Shown: piece by piece, positions 52,041 to 61,091 of the stretch
How the letters are laid out: every line of letters starts with the position of its first letter
How positions within the stretch are numbered: position 1 is the stretch's first letter
DNA from: Bacillota bacterium
GTDB lineage: Bacteria > Bacillota > Clostridia > Lachnospirales > Lachnospiraceae
Assembly: GCA_023439125.1 (NCBI GenBank)
Contig: JAEXOU010000005.1
Coordinates: forward strand, 62,001-126,000
DNA: 64,000 nucleotides
Reading direction: 5' to 3'
Notes under the pieces: model-generated
Databases searched by the model: none
The model's input: the letters and a program-made list of their open reading frames with translations, nothing else
What the model was told of the DNA's origin: nothing
Position numbers and translations under genes: made by a program

Positions 52041-52275
52041 CTATTATTATATGCACGAAATACAAGGGTTTGAGGATTAACGTCTTCAAGCTCTTATTTT
52101 TTTGAGTAACAAGCGTATAGTTGTGAAGTGTTTTTATATTACTGTGAACATACAAAAAAATACATTATACAAATATTGATAAAATATAGTATGTAATGAT
52201 ACAATAAAAAAGTAAGAAATTAACAGATTTTAGCGCTAAACTTGAGAAGAGTTTAGAAACTAAAAAGGAGACAAT

Positions 52276-52896
52276 ATGAAAAAAAATTATGCTACTATAG
52301 GAATTGTTTGTTTTCTGTGTTGTATTAGCATTTGTAGTTGTGGAAAAAAGGATAATAATAAAGTAGAAACATATGTTACAGAAGATCCAGAAAATAGTGA
52401 GATACTTGATAAAGATAATATAATTATTTATGGTAGTGATACTGAGGATGCCACAATACTTCCTAATGATGAAAAAAAATTAGAGGATGAAATGGTGGAA
52501 GTTGATGCAATAGATATAGCAAATTGTTTTAATTTACCGATTGAAGAGATTCTTAAAAAATATGGCGATTCATATGCGGTTATTAATACTGGAATTGAGG
52601 ATACAGAAAAGGGATATGAATATACTAGTGGATTAATATTTGTTGTGTGTGATGATGAGAAAACTTTATCTAGAATTGATTGTAAAGATTCAATTATAAT
52701 TAATGGTGTACATGGTGGAATGAAATTTGATGAAATAATGAAATTCTTAGGAGACGAAGAGGTACAATGTGATGATATTGCAGAAGATGAAAAATATTAT
52801 AGTCTAACATATCAAATTAATGATTTAATTATATGCTTTAGAAGTTGTAGCGCTGATGGAACAAATAGTACTATGTCATTTAATCATATTCACTAA
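52276..52896 (+). CDS. Lipoprotein of 206 aa (hypothetical)
   Basis: The signal peptide MKKNYATIGIVCFLCCISIC ends at a Cys-rich lipobox-like SICSC. The mature part is acidic (KVETYVTEDPENSEILDKD) and contains KFDEIMKFLGDEEVQ, a SmpA/CAP_assoc-like 'small repeat' pattern also seen in envelope lipoproteins. I recognise no exact family. RBS AAAGGAG. It is the first of two adjacent lipoprotein genes. Confidence 0.7.
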   Translation: MKKNYATIGIVCFLCCISICSCGKKDNNKVETYVTEDPENSEILDKDNIIIYGSDTEDATILPNDEKKLEDEMVEVDAIDIANCFNLPIEEILKKYGDSYAVINTGIEDTEKGYEYTSGLIFVVCDDEKTLSRIDCKDSIIINGVHGGMKFDEIMKFLGDEEVQCDDIAEDEKYYSLTYQINDLIICFRSCSADGTNSTMSFNHIH

Positions 52897-53012
52897 ATAC
52901 TTATGATAAAACTATACGAAGAGTAGTAATCTATTAAAAGATTTATACACAATAGTATGCTGTTTATTTTTGACAAACAAGTGATCTGTTTTGTGCGTAG
53001 ATAGGAGATTAT

Positions 53013-53663
53013 ATGCGAAAAATATTATCAGAACTTTTTTTACTAGTACTTATTTTTATACTGCCTGGATGCAACAGAATTTCCTTATCAGAACTCAACT
53101 TAGATACAGAGTGTGATATTATGATACGCGATGGTGTTGACAAGGAATATGAGTTAATCACAGATGAAATTATACATAGCAATATTCTAAATTTAATAGT
53201 AGAAACACTAAATGGTAATAGGATTAAAGTACGTAAAGAGGGAGCTATCAATTATCTTAATACAAAAGAAATTCAAATTGAAATAAACTCAGATAAGATA
53301 TATAACATATACTTTGGTAATTATTTGGATAATACAATATTAGATTATCTGGGAGATCCATGTATTACAATAGACGATGGTAATAATAAAGAACATTATT
53401 TTTTAGATAATGAATTATATTCTTATGTAAGCTTTTTGTTAAATCATAATACCAATATAATAGAAGTTAAGGTTTATAGAATTACAGAAAACCAAATTAG
53501 CGTTGGTAGAGATGATGAATCAGATTCTTATTTCTCTATAAATTATGAGAAATTGCCAAACGAGATAGAAGTAGGTACAAAAGTGGAGATTAAATTGGCT
53601 AAGGCAACTAAAGATAAAAAAGGATTATGGATTGAATCAATTTGTCTAAAAAAAGAAGTCTGA
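53013..53663 (+). CDS. Lipoprotein of 216 aa (hypothetical)
   Basis: The signal peptide ends at LPGC. The N-terminal half is an unrecognised domain. The last ~65 residues (VYRITENQISVGRDDESD, then EVGTKVEIKLAKATKDKKG) match the C-terminal fragment of the broken gene at 43791-44206, so the two are paralogues. The tail resembles small beta-barrel domains of envelope proteins. RBS AGGAG before ATG 53013. A TTGACA promoter for the next gene lies 105 bp after its end. Confidence 0.7.
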   Translation: MRKILSELFLLVLIFILPGCNRISLSELNLDTECDIMIRDGVDKEYELITDEIIHSNILNLIVETLNGNRIKVRKEGAINYLNTKEIQIEINSDKIYNIYFGNYLDNTILDYLGDPCITIDDGNNKEHYFLDNELYSYVSFLLNHNTNIIEVKVYRITENQISVGRDDESDSYFSINYEKLPNEIEVGTKVEIKLAKATKDKKGLWIESICLKKEV

Positions 53664-53767
53664 CGACATTAATTCTTCATAAGGAAATCAAAGCATGATT
53701 TATCCGGAGATACTCGTAAATTGGGTATCTCCGTCTTACTTATAATTACGACAAAAATAGGTTAATA

Positions 53768-53796
53768 TTGACAAAAACCATAAAATGCATCATATT
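53768..53796 (+). promoter_or_regulatory. Promoter of the TIR-domain gene
   Basis: TTGACA (53768-53773), 17 bp, CATATT (53791-53796). Confidence 0.5.
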
Positions 53797-53843
53797 AGAG
53801 ATATACTATCATATTCTAGAAATTTGTTTAAAAGGAGAATATC

Positions 53844-56816
53844 ATGGATTTACAAGATAAAAAGTATGATGCATTTATTAGTTATCGACATACCGATTTA
53901 GATAAATTCGTTGCAGAAACGTTACATAAACAACTAGAGAAGTTTATAATATCAAAGCAGATTAGAAAAGATAAAGGGTTTGAGAGAAAAAACATCGTGA
54001 TTTTTCGTGATCAAGATGAACTTCCGATTTCAAGTAATCTTGCAAATCCAATCACTGAGGCATTAAAAAACTCTAAGTATTTAATTTTGATTTGCACACC
54101 AAGATTATTAGAATCTGAATGGTGTAGGCGAGAAATTGAAACATTTATTGCATTTCATGGTAAAGAGAATATTTTTACCGTATTAGCTGAAGGTGAGCCA
54201 GAGGAATCCTTTCCAAAACAGTTGCTATATGAAGAAGTTGAGGAACTCAATGATGTAGGTGATAAGGTAATCAAGGTAAAAGCAATCGAGCCTTTAGCTG
54301 CTGATGTGCGTGGAGAGAATTTTAAGCAAGTAAAGAAGAAAATTAAACGCGAAAAGCTTAGAATTTTAGCGCCGATATTTGGGTTAGGATATGATGACCT
54401 AAAACAGCGACATAAAGAGCAGAAGATGAAGCAAGCATTATCAATCAGTGCAATAATTGCTATTGTTTTATTGGCGTTTTCAGCGGTTAGTACGTATATG
54501 GCTATCGAAATAAAAAAGCAGTCAGATCAATTAATGCGACAGAATAATTTGATTAATGTTCAGAGTGATGAAATCTCAGCAAAAACTCATGAGATAGTAG
54601 TACAATCCAATCAGATTCAGAAACAATATGAAGAAGTTCAGATGAATTATTCGAAGTCTTTAGCGGATGCATCTACACGTATTTTAGAAAAAGGTGATCG
54701 AATGGCTGCTATTTATACTGCAAGAAAAGGACTACCATCAAATTTAGAGAATCCAGAGATACCTTACACTACGGAGTGTGAATATGCACTAACCAATGCT
54801 ATGTATGTTTATAATGGGGATCAAGTTTTTCTACCTTATCATATTTATAGCACAGATAGCAAAATGCTTGATATGGAAATGTCCAAAGACGGCAATCGAA
54901 TGCTTTTAATTGATAGTAGAAATCAGATTTATGTATGGGATACACAGACGCATCAATTATTAATTAAAGTCCAAGCAAATGATTATATGTACCTAGATAT
55001 GGTTCAGTTTTTGGGAAATAACAAATTAGTTTATCCTTCTTCGGATGGTATATGCATGATTGATTTAGTAACAGGTGATTCAAATTGTTTAAGTGAGGAT
55101 CAAAATACGATAATACCTTATCCAGATGGAGAACGTTACTTAGAAATTGATTATAACAAAATGGTATGTTATTACACAAATGATCAATCGATATGTTTTG
55201 AAAAGAATGACAGTACATTTTTTCCTGCAATGGTAGAGAACTTCTTATTTTCAGAAGATAATTCAAAGATAATTATTTTAGCTGAGCATACGACGAATCA
55301 AGGGCTGTATGTGATCGATGCGATGACTGGGGAACTCCTATATCATCAGAAGTTAACATTTCAATTCGCTTCCTTTTATTATAGTAATGGGAAAGTCTTA
55401 ATTGAAGCTTACGATGACAAAGATGAGGATAATGAGTATGTCGTTACTCTTACTTGTGTTGATGTCAATACTTATGAGGTTTTGTGGAACAAAAATGAAG
55501 AAGAATTGTGGTCAATTAGTATAAGGTATACGAGAATAGAGGATCAAGAATACTTTTTTCTTCATAACTCATCTAAAATTTTTACTTATAATGCAAAGAC
55601 AGGGGAACTGATCGACTCAAGTGAAATTAACGAAAGAATGATTAATTCCTATATTCTTAAGGATGGAAGTACTCAATTGATTATATGTGACGATGGTACG
55701 TTACTTATTTATGATATTTCTACTAGCCAAATTACGGATATCAGCAAGACACTTTATGATACGGACTATGCGTTGGAGAATTGTATTTGGAATGCAGGAA
55801 CACTGTATATTCAACCACAGGAGGGGAACCAGGTTATTGTTTATAACATGTATGGCAACAATAAAGCAGTAGTAAGTTATACTTTATCTGGGGAAGATAT
55901 TTATGGTAAAGTAAATGCAGATGGAACTCTAGTTTTATTACGCAGTCAGGAGGGCGATAAAACTTGGATTGTATTGAAAGAGATAAAGACTGGAAAAGTG
56001 AAAGCAAAGATAGAAGATACTCTAGGATACCAAGAATATTTTTTTGTAGGAAACGGATTGAATGAATTTGCTATTTTGGATAAGGATTGTACTGTGTATG
56101 ATACTGAGGATGGGAAAGAATTGCGAAGGATTGAAATTGACGGTAGTAACAATAGCATACAAGGGTATTCCTTTCTTGGTAAGTTGCTATACGTAGAACC
56201 ATTTTCGGGGCAGGAGCCGAATAAAGCATATTCGATAGAAACAGGTAATTTAGTAATGCAGACACCAGAAACTGAACTAGGAAGAAACATTACTACAATT
56301 TATGCTAATAACCAGTCGATATTTGCCTGCTATAGTACGGACAAAGATGAGATACGTCTTTATCGTCCAGGAGAAGAAAAACCATATCTGACAAAGCAGC
56401 TTCGAATATTTGATATACGAACACTCTTTTTTACCGAGGATGGAGAGTATTTGTGTGTGTTCGATTATAATGGTAATCCATCATTTTATTCCACTAAAAC
56501 AATGGAATTAGTTAAAGTAATTTATGATATTAATATGGGTTATCCAAATGGGATTGAATATCTTGAAGAAATTAATAAGTATGTTATTCGGTGCTCTGAT
56601 GGTGCATATTTGTTAGATGAAAACTTTAGTCTGCTTGGTATAATTCAATATTATCATAACTTTGATGCCAAGAATCAGAAATTCATGATTATTGATCATG
56701 ATAAAATTAGTATGATACCATACTATTCCTATGATTCGCTTATAGAGACGGCGGATGAAATGTTGCAGGGCTACGAAATCTCACAAGAACTAAAGCGTAA
56801 ATATAATGTAAAATAG
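53844..56816 (+). CDS. TIR domain, single membrane helix and WD40/PQQ-like beta-propeller protein
   Basis: The protein has 990 residues. Residues 6-155 form a TIR domain: YDAFISYRHTDLDKF, FRDQDELP, then SEWCRREIETF with the catalytic-type Glu97 of NAD+-cleaving TIRs. One membrane helix (~199-221) is followed by a Gln/Asn/Lys-rich coiled coil (~225-275). The remaining ~700 residues carry repeated beta-propeller blades (IYVWDTQTHQLLIKVQ, YVIDAMTGELLYHQ, FTYNAKTGELIDSS). The topology suggests TIR inside and propeller outside the cell. It may sense an extracellular ligand and trigger NAD+ depletion or signalling; this is inference. RBS AAAGGAG. No known defence partner is adjacent. Confidence 0.9.
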   Translation: MDLQDKKYDAFISYRHTDLDKFVAETLHKQLEKFIISKQIRKDKGFERKNIVIFRDQDELPISSNLANPITEALKNSKYLILICTPRLLESEWCRREIETFIAFHGKENIFTVLAEGEPEESFPKQLLYEEVEELNDVGDKVIKVKAIEPLAADVRGENFKQVKKKIKREKLRILAPIFGLGYDDLKQRHKEQKMKQALSISAIIAIVLLAFSAVSTYMAIEIKKQSDQLMRQNNLINVQSDEISAKTHEIVVQSNQIQKQYEEVQMNYSKSLADASTRILEKGDRMAAIYTARKGLPSNLENPEIPYTTECEYALTNAMYVYNGDQVFLPYHIYSTDSKMLDMEMSKDGNRMLLIDSRNQIYVWDTQTHQLLIKVQANDYMYLDMVQFLGNNKLVYPSSDGICMIDLVTGDSNCLSEDQNTIIPYPDGERYLEIDYNKMVCYYTNDQSICFEKNDSTFFPAMVENFLFSEDNSKIIILAEHTTNQGLYVIDAMTGELLYHQKLTFQFASFYYSNGKVLIEAYDDKDEDNEYVVTLTCVDVNTYEVLWNKNEEELWSISIRYTRIEDQEYFFLHNSSKIFTYNAKTGELIDSSEINERMINSYILKDGSTQLIICDDGTLLIYDISTSQITDISKTLYDTDYALENCIWNAGTLYIQPQEGNQVIVYNMYGNNKAVVSYTLSGEDIYGKVNADGTLVLLRSQEGDKTWIVLKEIKTGKVKAKIEDTLGYQEYFFVGNGLNEFAILDKDCTVYDTEDGKELRRIEIDGSNNSIQGYSFLGKLLYVEPFSGQEPNKAYSIETGNLVMQTPETELGRNITTIYANNQSIFACYSTDKDEIRLYRPGEEKPYLTKQLRIFDIRTLFFTEDGEYLCVFDYNGNPSFYSTKTMELVKVIYDINMGYPNGIEYLEEINKYVIRCSDGAYLLDENFSLLGIIQYYHNFDAKNQKFMIIDHDKISMIPYYSYDSLIETADEMLQGYEISQELKRKYNVK

Positions 56817-56916
56817 AGTAGAATGGACCAAAGAAAATAATCAACCTTGAAAGAAAGTGATATCCAAGAACATATATAATATTGTGAGAAAATAATGACA
56901 GAGGAGAAAAATCAAT

Positions 56917-57510
56917 ATGGAAATAAAGAATTTATTAAATACGATGAGGTTAGCAGAAAATTTAAAGAATAATACAAGACACTCTTGGACATCCACAGGT
57001 AGACACGAAAGTGTGGCAGAGCATAGTTGGAGATTAACCGTGATGGCTTACTTTATGCAGGATGAATTTCCAGAAGCAGATATTAATAAAGTGATTCAGA
57101 TGTGTATGTTTCATGATATTGGAGAAGCATTCACTGGGGATATCCCTTGCTTTGAAAAGAGTCAAAAGAATGAGGACGTAGAAGCGGATTGTGTGATGAA
57201 TTGGATTCAATCTTTACCAGCGCCTTATCAGACTAAGCTGTTGGAACTTTATCAGGAGATGGAGGCACAGGAAACATTAGAAGCTAAATTATATAAAGCA
57301 CTTGATAAATTGGAAGTTGTAATCCAGCATAATGAAGCGGACTTGTCCACATGGATTGAGCTTGAATATACGTTAAATCTAACACATGGTTCGAAAGAAG
57401 TAGAATTTTCTAATTATTTAAAATCTCTAAGAGAAGAAATCAAAGAAGAGTCTCTAAAGAAAATTGAGCAAGACGGTGCAAACATAAGTAATCCAAATAA
57501 AATAGTTTAA
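56917..57510 (+). CDS. HD-domain 5'-nucleotidase (YfbR/HDDC2-like)
   Basis: The 197-residue protein has the HD_3 pattern SVAEHSWRLTVMAY, then MFHDIGEAFTGDIP with the metal-binding His-Asp pair, and a later ALDKLEVVIQH with another Asp. This is the deoxynucleoside 5'-monophosphatase family (YfbR, HDDC2). It should hydrolyse dNMPs. It precedes the purine genes but is separated by the ZTP riboswitch and palindrome, so is transcribed apart. RBS GGAGAAA. Confidence 0.85.
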   Translation: MEIKNLLNTMRLAENLKNNTRHSWTSTGRHESVAEHSWRLTVMAYFMQDEFPEADINKVIQMCMFHDIGEAFTGDIPCFEKSQKNEDVEADCVMNWIQSLPAPYQTKLLELYQEMEAQETLEAKLYKALDKLEVVIQHNEADLSTWIELEYTLNLTHGSKEVEFSNYLKSLREEIKEESLKKIEQDGANISNPNKIV

Positions 57511-57556
57511 AATATATAATAAACGAAGTTCAAAAAAGCTCTTGTATTTTGTTATA

Positions 57557-57574
57557 AAATAAGGTACCTTATTT
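57557..57574. promoter_or_regulatory. 18-bp perfect palindrome, candidate operator at the purine promoter
   Basis: AAATAAGGTACCTTATTT is fully self-complementary and lies directly before the riboswitch, about where transcription should begin. Almost the same sequence (TATAAAATAGGTACCTTA) occurs at 60674-60690, upstream of the amidohydrolase. Confidence 0.45.
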
Positions 57575-57580
57575 ATAGAA

Positions 57581-57720
57581 GCTGTGTGACTGGCGGAAAA
57601 GTGGGTGAACCCATAGGGAGCACAGTATGAACAAGGAAAATGTGAAAAGCATACGTTCCTTAAGAAGCCGACCGCCTGGGCAAACCATTGATGTACTATG
57701 GTTGTCCAGGCGGTTTTTTT
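57581..57720 (+). ncRNA. ZTP (pfl) riboswitch with overlapping terminator
   Basis: The aptamer starts with GCTGTGTGACTGGCGG (57581-57596), the first pfl hallmark, and ends with CCGCCTGGGCAAACC (57672-57686), the second hallmark, which forms the pseudoknot. CCGCCTGG can instead pair with CCAGGCGG (57707-57714), followed by T7, giving a terminator. Binding of ZTP/ZMP, which signals 10-formyl-THF shortage, would stop the terminator from forming. The genes controlled are the IMP cyclohydrolase and AICAR transformylase that follow, an exact fit to ZMP use. Confidence 0.95.
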
Positions 57721-57758
57721 AGGTTAGTAGTTGAACACAATGTAAAGGAGATAGGAAT

Positions 57759-58466
57759 ATGAAGTCATTACAACAAGAATTAATTAGCAATGCATACCCT
57801 GGGCGAGGAATTGTAATCGGTAGAACCAAAGATGGAAGCTGTGCTGTTACTGCATATTTTATTATGGGACGTAGTGAAAATAGCAGAAACCGTGTATTTG
57901 TTGAGGAGGGCGAAGGCATTCGTACACAGGCATTTGATCCATCTAAGTTAAGTGATCCAAGTCTGATCATTTATGCTCCAGTTCGTGTACTTGGCAATCG
58001 AACAATCGTAACGAATGGTGATCAAACGGATACGATTTATGATTTGATGGATTCTGAAATGACATTTGAACAGGCATTAAGAACAAGAGAATTCGAACCT
58101 GATGGTCCCAATTATACACCAAGAATCTCGGGTGTGATGCATATTGAAAAAAGTCATTATGATTATACAATGAGTATCTTAAAGAGCGATGATGGTGATC
58201 CTTCTTGCTGTAATCGTTATACATATTCTTATGACAATGCAAAAGCAGGGCTTGGACGTTTTATCCATACATATCAGTGCGATGGCAACCCACTTCCTAG
58301 TTTCGTTGGGGAACCTACCGTTGTAGAAATTTTCGATGATATCGATGAGTTTACTAACATGATTTGGAATAGCCTGAATGAAGACAACAAAGTATCATTA
58401 TTTGTTCGATATATTAACATTGAGACAGGTAAGTATGAAACACGTATCGTAAATAAAAACAAGTAG
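57759..58466 (+). CDS. IMP cyclohydrolase (archaeal PurO-like family)
   Basis: The 235-residue protein (NAYPGRGIVIGRTKDGSCA, AYFIMGRSENSRNRVF, YAPVRVLGNRTIVTNGDQTD, and the TYSYDNAKAGLGRFIHTYQCDG region) matches the IMP_cyclohyd family. It closes FAICAR to IMP, the last step of purine synthesis, normally done by one half of PurH. The next gene provides the AICAR transformylase half. RBS AAAGGAG. It is under the ZTP riboswitch. The similarity to PurO is from memory. Confidence 0.85.
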   Translation: MKSLQQELISNAYPGRGIVIGRTKDGSCAVTAYFIMGRSENSRNRVFVEEGEGIRTQAFDPSKLSDPSLIIYAPVRVLGNRTIVTNGDQTDTIYDLMDSEMTFEQALRTREFEPDGPNYTPRISGVMHIEKSHYDYTMSILKSDDGDPSCCNRYTYSYDNAKAGLGRFIHTYQCDGNPLPSFVGEPTVVEIFDDIDEFTNMIWNSLNEDNKVSLFVRYINIETGKYETRIVNKNK

Positions 58467-58478
58467 GAGGATGAGAGA

Positions 58479-59654
58479 ATGAATGAATTAGCATTAAAGT
58501 ATGGTTGCAATCCAAACCAAAAGCCATCTAGAATTTTTATGAATGAGGGTGAACTTCCAATTAAAGTGTTAAATGGTAATCCAGGTTATATAAACTTCTT
58601 AGATGCATTTAATGGCTGGCAGTTAGTAAAAGAATTAAAAGAAGCTACCAATCTTTGTGCAGCAACCTCCTTTAAGCACGTTTCTCCTGCAGGTGCTGCA
58701 GTTGGTTTACCACTAAGTGAGGTAGAGCGTAAGATTAACTGGGTAGATGATTTGGGGGAGTTAACACCATTAGCAAATGCTTATGCAAGAGCAAGAGGTG
58801 CTGACAGAATGTCTTCCTTTGGTGATTTTATTGCACTTAGTGATGTATGTGACGTATGTACTGCAAACATTATTAAAAGAGAAGTTTCTGATGGGATTAT
58901 TGCTCCAGGATATGAACCAGAAGCACTTGAAATCTTAAAATCGAAAAAGAGAGGAACTTATAACATCATCGAAATCGATCCTAATTATAAGCCAGCTCCA
59001 ATCGAACATAAAGAAGTATTTGGTATTACATTTGAGCAGGGCCGTAATGAACTTACAATTAATGAAGAATTTATCAGTAACATGGTAACAAAGAACAAAG
59101 AAATTCCTCAGAGTGCTAAAATTGATATGATCATTTCGTTAATTACTTTAAAATATACTCAGTCCAATTCCGTATGTTATACAAAGGGTGGTCAGGCGAT
59201 TGGTATTGGCGCAGGTCAGCAGTCTAGAATTCATTGTACTCGTCTTGCAGGTACAAAAGCTGACAACTGGTTTTTACGCCAAGCTCCACAAGTGTTAAAT
59301 CTTCCATTTAAAGAAGATATCAAACGTCCGGATCGTGATAATGCAATTGATTTGTACATCGGAGATGAGTATATGGATGTTTTAGCTGATGGCGCATGGG
59401 AACTTGTATTTACAGAGAAACCACCAGTATTTACAAAGGAAGAAAAGAGAGCATGGTTAGACAAATTAACAGATGTTGTTGTTGGCTCTGATGCTTTCTT
59501 CCCATTTATCGATAATGTTGAGCGAGCTTTCAAGAGTGGTGCAAAATACATTGCCGAACCAGGTGGTTCTAAAAATGACCAAGCTGTCATCGATTGTTGT
59601 GATAAATACGGTATTGCAATGTGCTTTACTGGAATTCGTTTATTCCATCATTAG
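58479..59654 (+). CDS. AICAR transformylase (PurH transformylase-like)
   Basis: The 391-residue protein has SFKHVSPAGAAVG with the catalytic Lys-His, LTPLANAYARARGADRMSSF, FGITFEQGRNE and TKGGQAIGIGAGQQSRIHCT, and LADGAWELVFTEKP, the AICARFT core of PurH. It lacks the N-terminal cyclohydrolase (MGS-like) domain of ~200 residues, which is replaced by the separate upstream protein. It transfers a formyl group from 10-formyl-THF to AICAR (ZMP). It starts 12 bp after the cyclohydrolase gene. Confidence 0.92.
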   Translation: MNELALKYGCNPNQKPSRIFMNEGELPIKVLNGNPGYINFLDAFNGWQLVKELKEATNLCAATSFKHVSPAGAAVGLPLSEVERKINWVDDLGELTPLANAYARARGADRMSSFGDFIALSDVCDVCTANIIKREVSDGIIAPGYEPEALEILKSKKRGTYNIIEIDPNYKPAPIEHKEVFGITFEQGRNELTINEEFISNMVTKNKEIPQSAKIDMIISLITLKYTQSNSVCYTKGGQAIGIGAGQQSRIHCTRLAGTKADNWFLRQAPQVLNLPFKEDIKRPDRDNAIDLYIGDEYMDVLADGAWELVFTEKPPVFTKEEKRAWLDKLTDVVVGSDAFFPFIDNVERAFKSGAKYIAEPGGSKNDQAVIDCCDKYGIAMCFTGIRLFHH

Positions 59655-59692
59655 GAGATTGTGTAAGATTTAAAAGTCCTTAAGCAAAAATT

Positions 59693-59797
59693 CTGACGTC
59701 ATTTTGCACAAAGAAATGTTTTGAGAATGGGATGACAAACATAATTTATATGTTTGTCATCCCATTTTTAGTAAGTCTATTTACGTGCAAAATGACG
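59693..59797. repeat. Family B repeat, full palindromic copy 3
   Basis: Outer arms CGTCATTTTGCAC (59697-59709) and GTGCAAAATGACG (59785-59797) and inner arms ATGGGATGACAAACATA (59727-59743) with 59749-59765 are perfect inverted repeats. The left half equals, in reverse complement, copies at 20817 and 42701. It separates the purine operon from the convergent amidohydrolase and may stop both transcripts. Confidence 0.82.
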
Positions 59798-59841
59798 AAT
59801 GAAGTTATAGAAAAGTACTTTTGATACGTGAACCGTATTAA

Positions 59842-60651
59842 TTATATATGTAGTAATTCCATAGCATTTCTAAAAAATATTGCATCTTTTTCTTCGTTCG
59901 TTAGTGGCAAGCTTTTCACATATTCCACTGTTTCTTTTTGTCCACCCCAAGGACTATCACTAGCAAATAAAACACGATTACAACCATGTTTTCTTATGAT
60001 ACGGATTAGCTGATTCGCTGTGATTATCGGTAGCGAGTAGCTGATATCAAAGTACACCTTTTGTCCGACTAAAAGTTGTTCTACCTCGTTCCACTGACCG
60101 TATCCGCCAGTATGAGCCAATATAATCTTTGGATCAGGATTTGTCGTATGAGAAAGAACCTGTTGTAACATAGAAAGGGAGCGTTCTGGCGGACAGTGAA
60201 CAGGCTCAGGCAATCCAATATCAATTCCTGCGTGGATGGATACAATTAAGTGATGATCAACAGCATATTGTATTATTCTTATGTAGCGTTCATCATCGAT
60301 GAAAACGTTTTGGTAATCAGGATGAAGCTTGATTCCTTTTAAACCAAGTGACAGAATTGTATCTAGTTCTTTCTTATAATCTTCGGAATCCGGGTGAATT
60401 CCTCCAAATGAAATAATTCCATCTTGTCCAGAGATTGAGGCAGCGTAGTTATTAACTGTTCCAAATTGTGATGGTTTAGTTATAACTGGGAGAACTACAC
60501 TAGTTGTAATATCGGCCTCTTTCATTGAGGTTTTGAGCCCCGTGAGCATGCCATCCGTATGAGCAGTAACATTCCCGAATTGCTCGAGATGTGAGATTGT
60601 CTTAGTAGCAATTTTCTCTGGAAAGATATGTGTATGAAAATCGATAATCAT
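59842..60651 (-). CDS. Amidohydrolase, TIM-barrel metal-dependent hydrolase family 2-like
   Basis: The 269-residue protein starts MIIDFHTHIFPEKIA, with the HxH metal motif at the first strand. KLHPDYQNV, then SIHAGIDIG and ILAHTGGYGQWNE give further metal-site histidines, and FASDSPWGGQKE the final Asp. This is the ACMSD/amidohydrolase_2 lineage that hydrolyses or decarboxylates small acids. The substrate is unknown. It is transcribed towards the purine operon, separated by the family B palindrome. Confidence 0.88.
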   Translation of the reverse strand: MIIDFHTHIFPEKIATKTISHLEQFGNVTAHTDGMLTGLKTSMKEADITTSVVLPVITKPSQFGTVNNYAASISGQDGIISFGGIHPDSEDYKKELDTILSLGLKGIKLHPDYQNVFIDDERYIRIIQYAVDHHLIVSIHAGIDIGLPEPVHCPPERSLSMLQQVLSHTTNPDPKIILAHTGGYGQWNEVEQLLVGQKVYFDISYSLPIITANQLIRIIRKHGCNRVLFASDSPWGGQKETVEYVKSLPLTNEEKDAIFFRNAMELLHI

Positions 60652-60792
60652 TTATTTTATCCCTTCTTTTACTATAAAATAGGTACCTTACAAGGAAGCC
60701 AAACACGTTAATAATTTGAGCGTAGCACATCTTTGTATTACTATCAAGAAAAAAAGTGAAAATAATTAAATGTAAAAAATATCCTTTTACTA

Positions 60793-60821
60793 TTTACAAA
60801 AAATTCCATATAAGTTATACT
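60793..60821 (+). promoter_or_regulatory. Promoter of the small zinc-ribbon gene
   Basis: TTTACA (60793-60798), 17 bp, TATACT (60816-60821), 27 bp before the start codon. Confidence 0.7.
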
Positions 60822-60847
60822 TATTTTTGTAAGAAAGGAGAAAAACC

Positions 60848-61042
60848 ATGCTGAAAATATATATTTGTCCAAGATGTTACAACATCAGAATGGTATCTAA
60901 AAAACCCAATGCTGTGTGTCTTCATTGTAATCAACAATTAAAGCAGTGTGATATTTCTTATGATAAGTATACAACGCTTGATGATGGAGAAAGAAAAGAG
61001 TATGTAAGCCTGTGGAAGCAGAAAATAGGCTTTGGAATGTAG
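60848..61042 (+). CDS. Small zinc-ribbon-like protein of 64 aa (hypothetical)
   Basis: The protein has two C-x2-C pairs (CPRCYNIRMVSKKPNAVC, then LHC) typical of a zinc ribbon, and a polar C-terminus. AAAGGAGAAAAACC precedes ATG 60848. Its own consensus promoter lies upstream. It may bind nucleic acid or a protein. No family is assigned. Confidence 0.75.
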   Translation: MLKIYICPRCYNIRMVSKKPNAVCLHCNQQLKQCDISYDKYTTLDDGERKEYVSLWKQKIGFGM

Positions 61043-61062
61043 TTGACATGGTTCGCTTTTAG

Positions 61063-61091
61063 TTGACAAATACGCCTCAAATCCTTATAAT
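61063..61091 (+). promoter_or_regulatory. Consensus promoter of alaS
   Basis: TTGACA (61063-61068), 17 bp, TATAAT (61086-61091), fully consensus. The leader is about 125 nt. No T-box sequence (GGTGGNACCGCG) is seen, although AlaRS genes in Firmicutes often have one. Confidence 0.85.

Noticed and set aside
51884..52105. 73-aa + frame over tRNA copy 2
   Set aside because: It reads through the tRNA gene and its promoter; no independent support.
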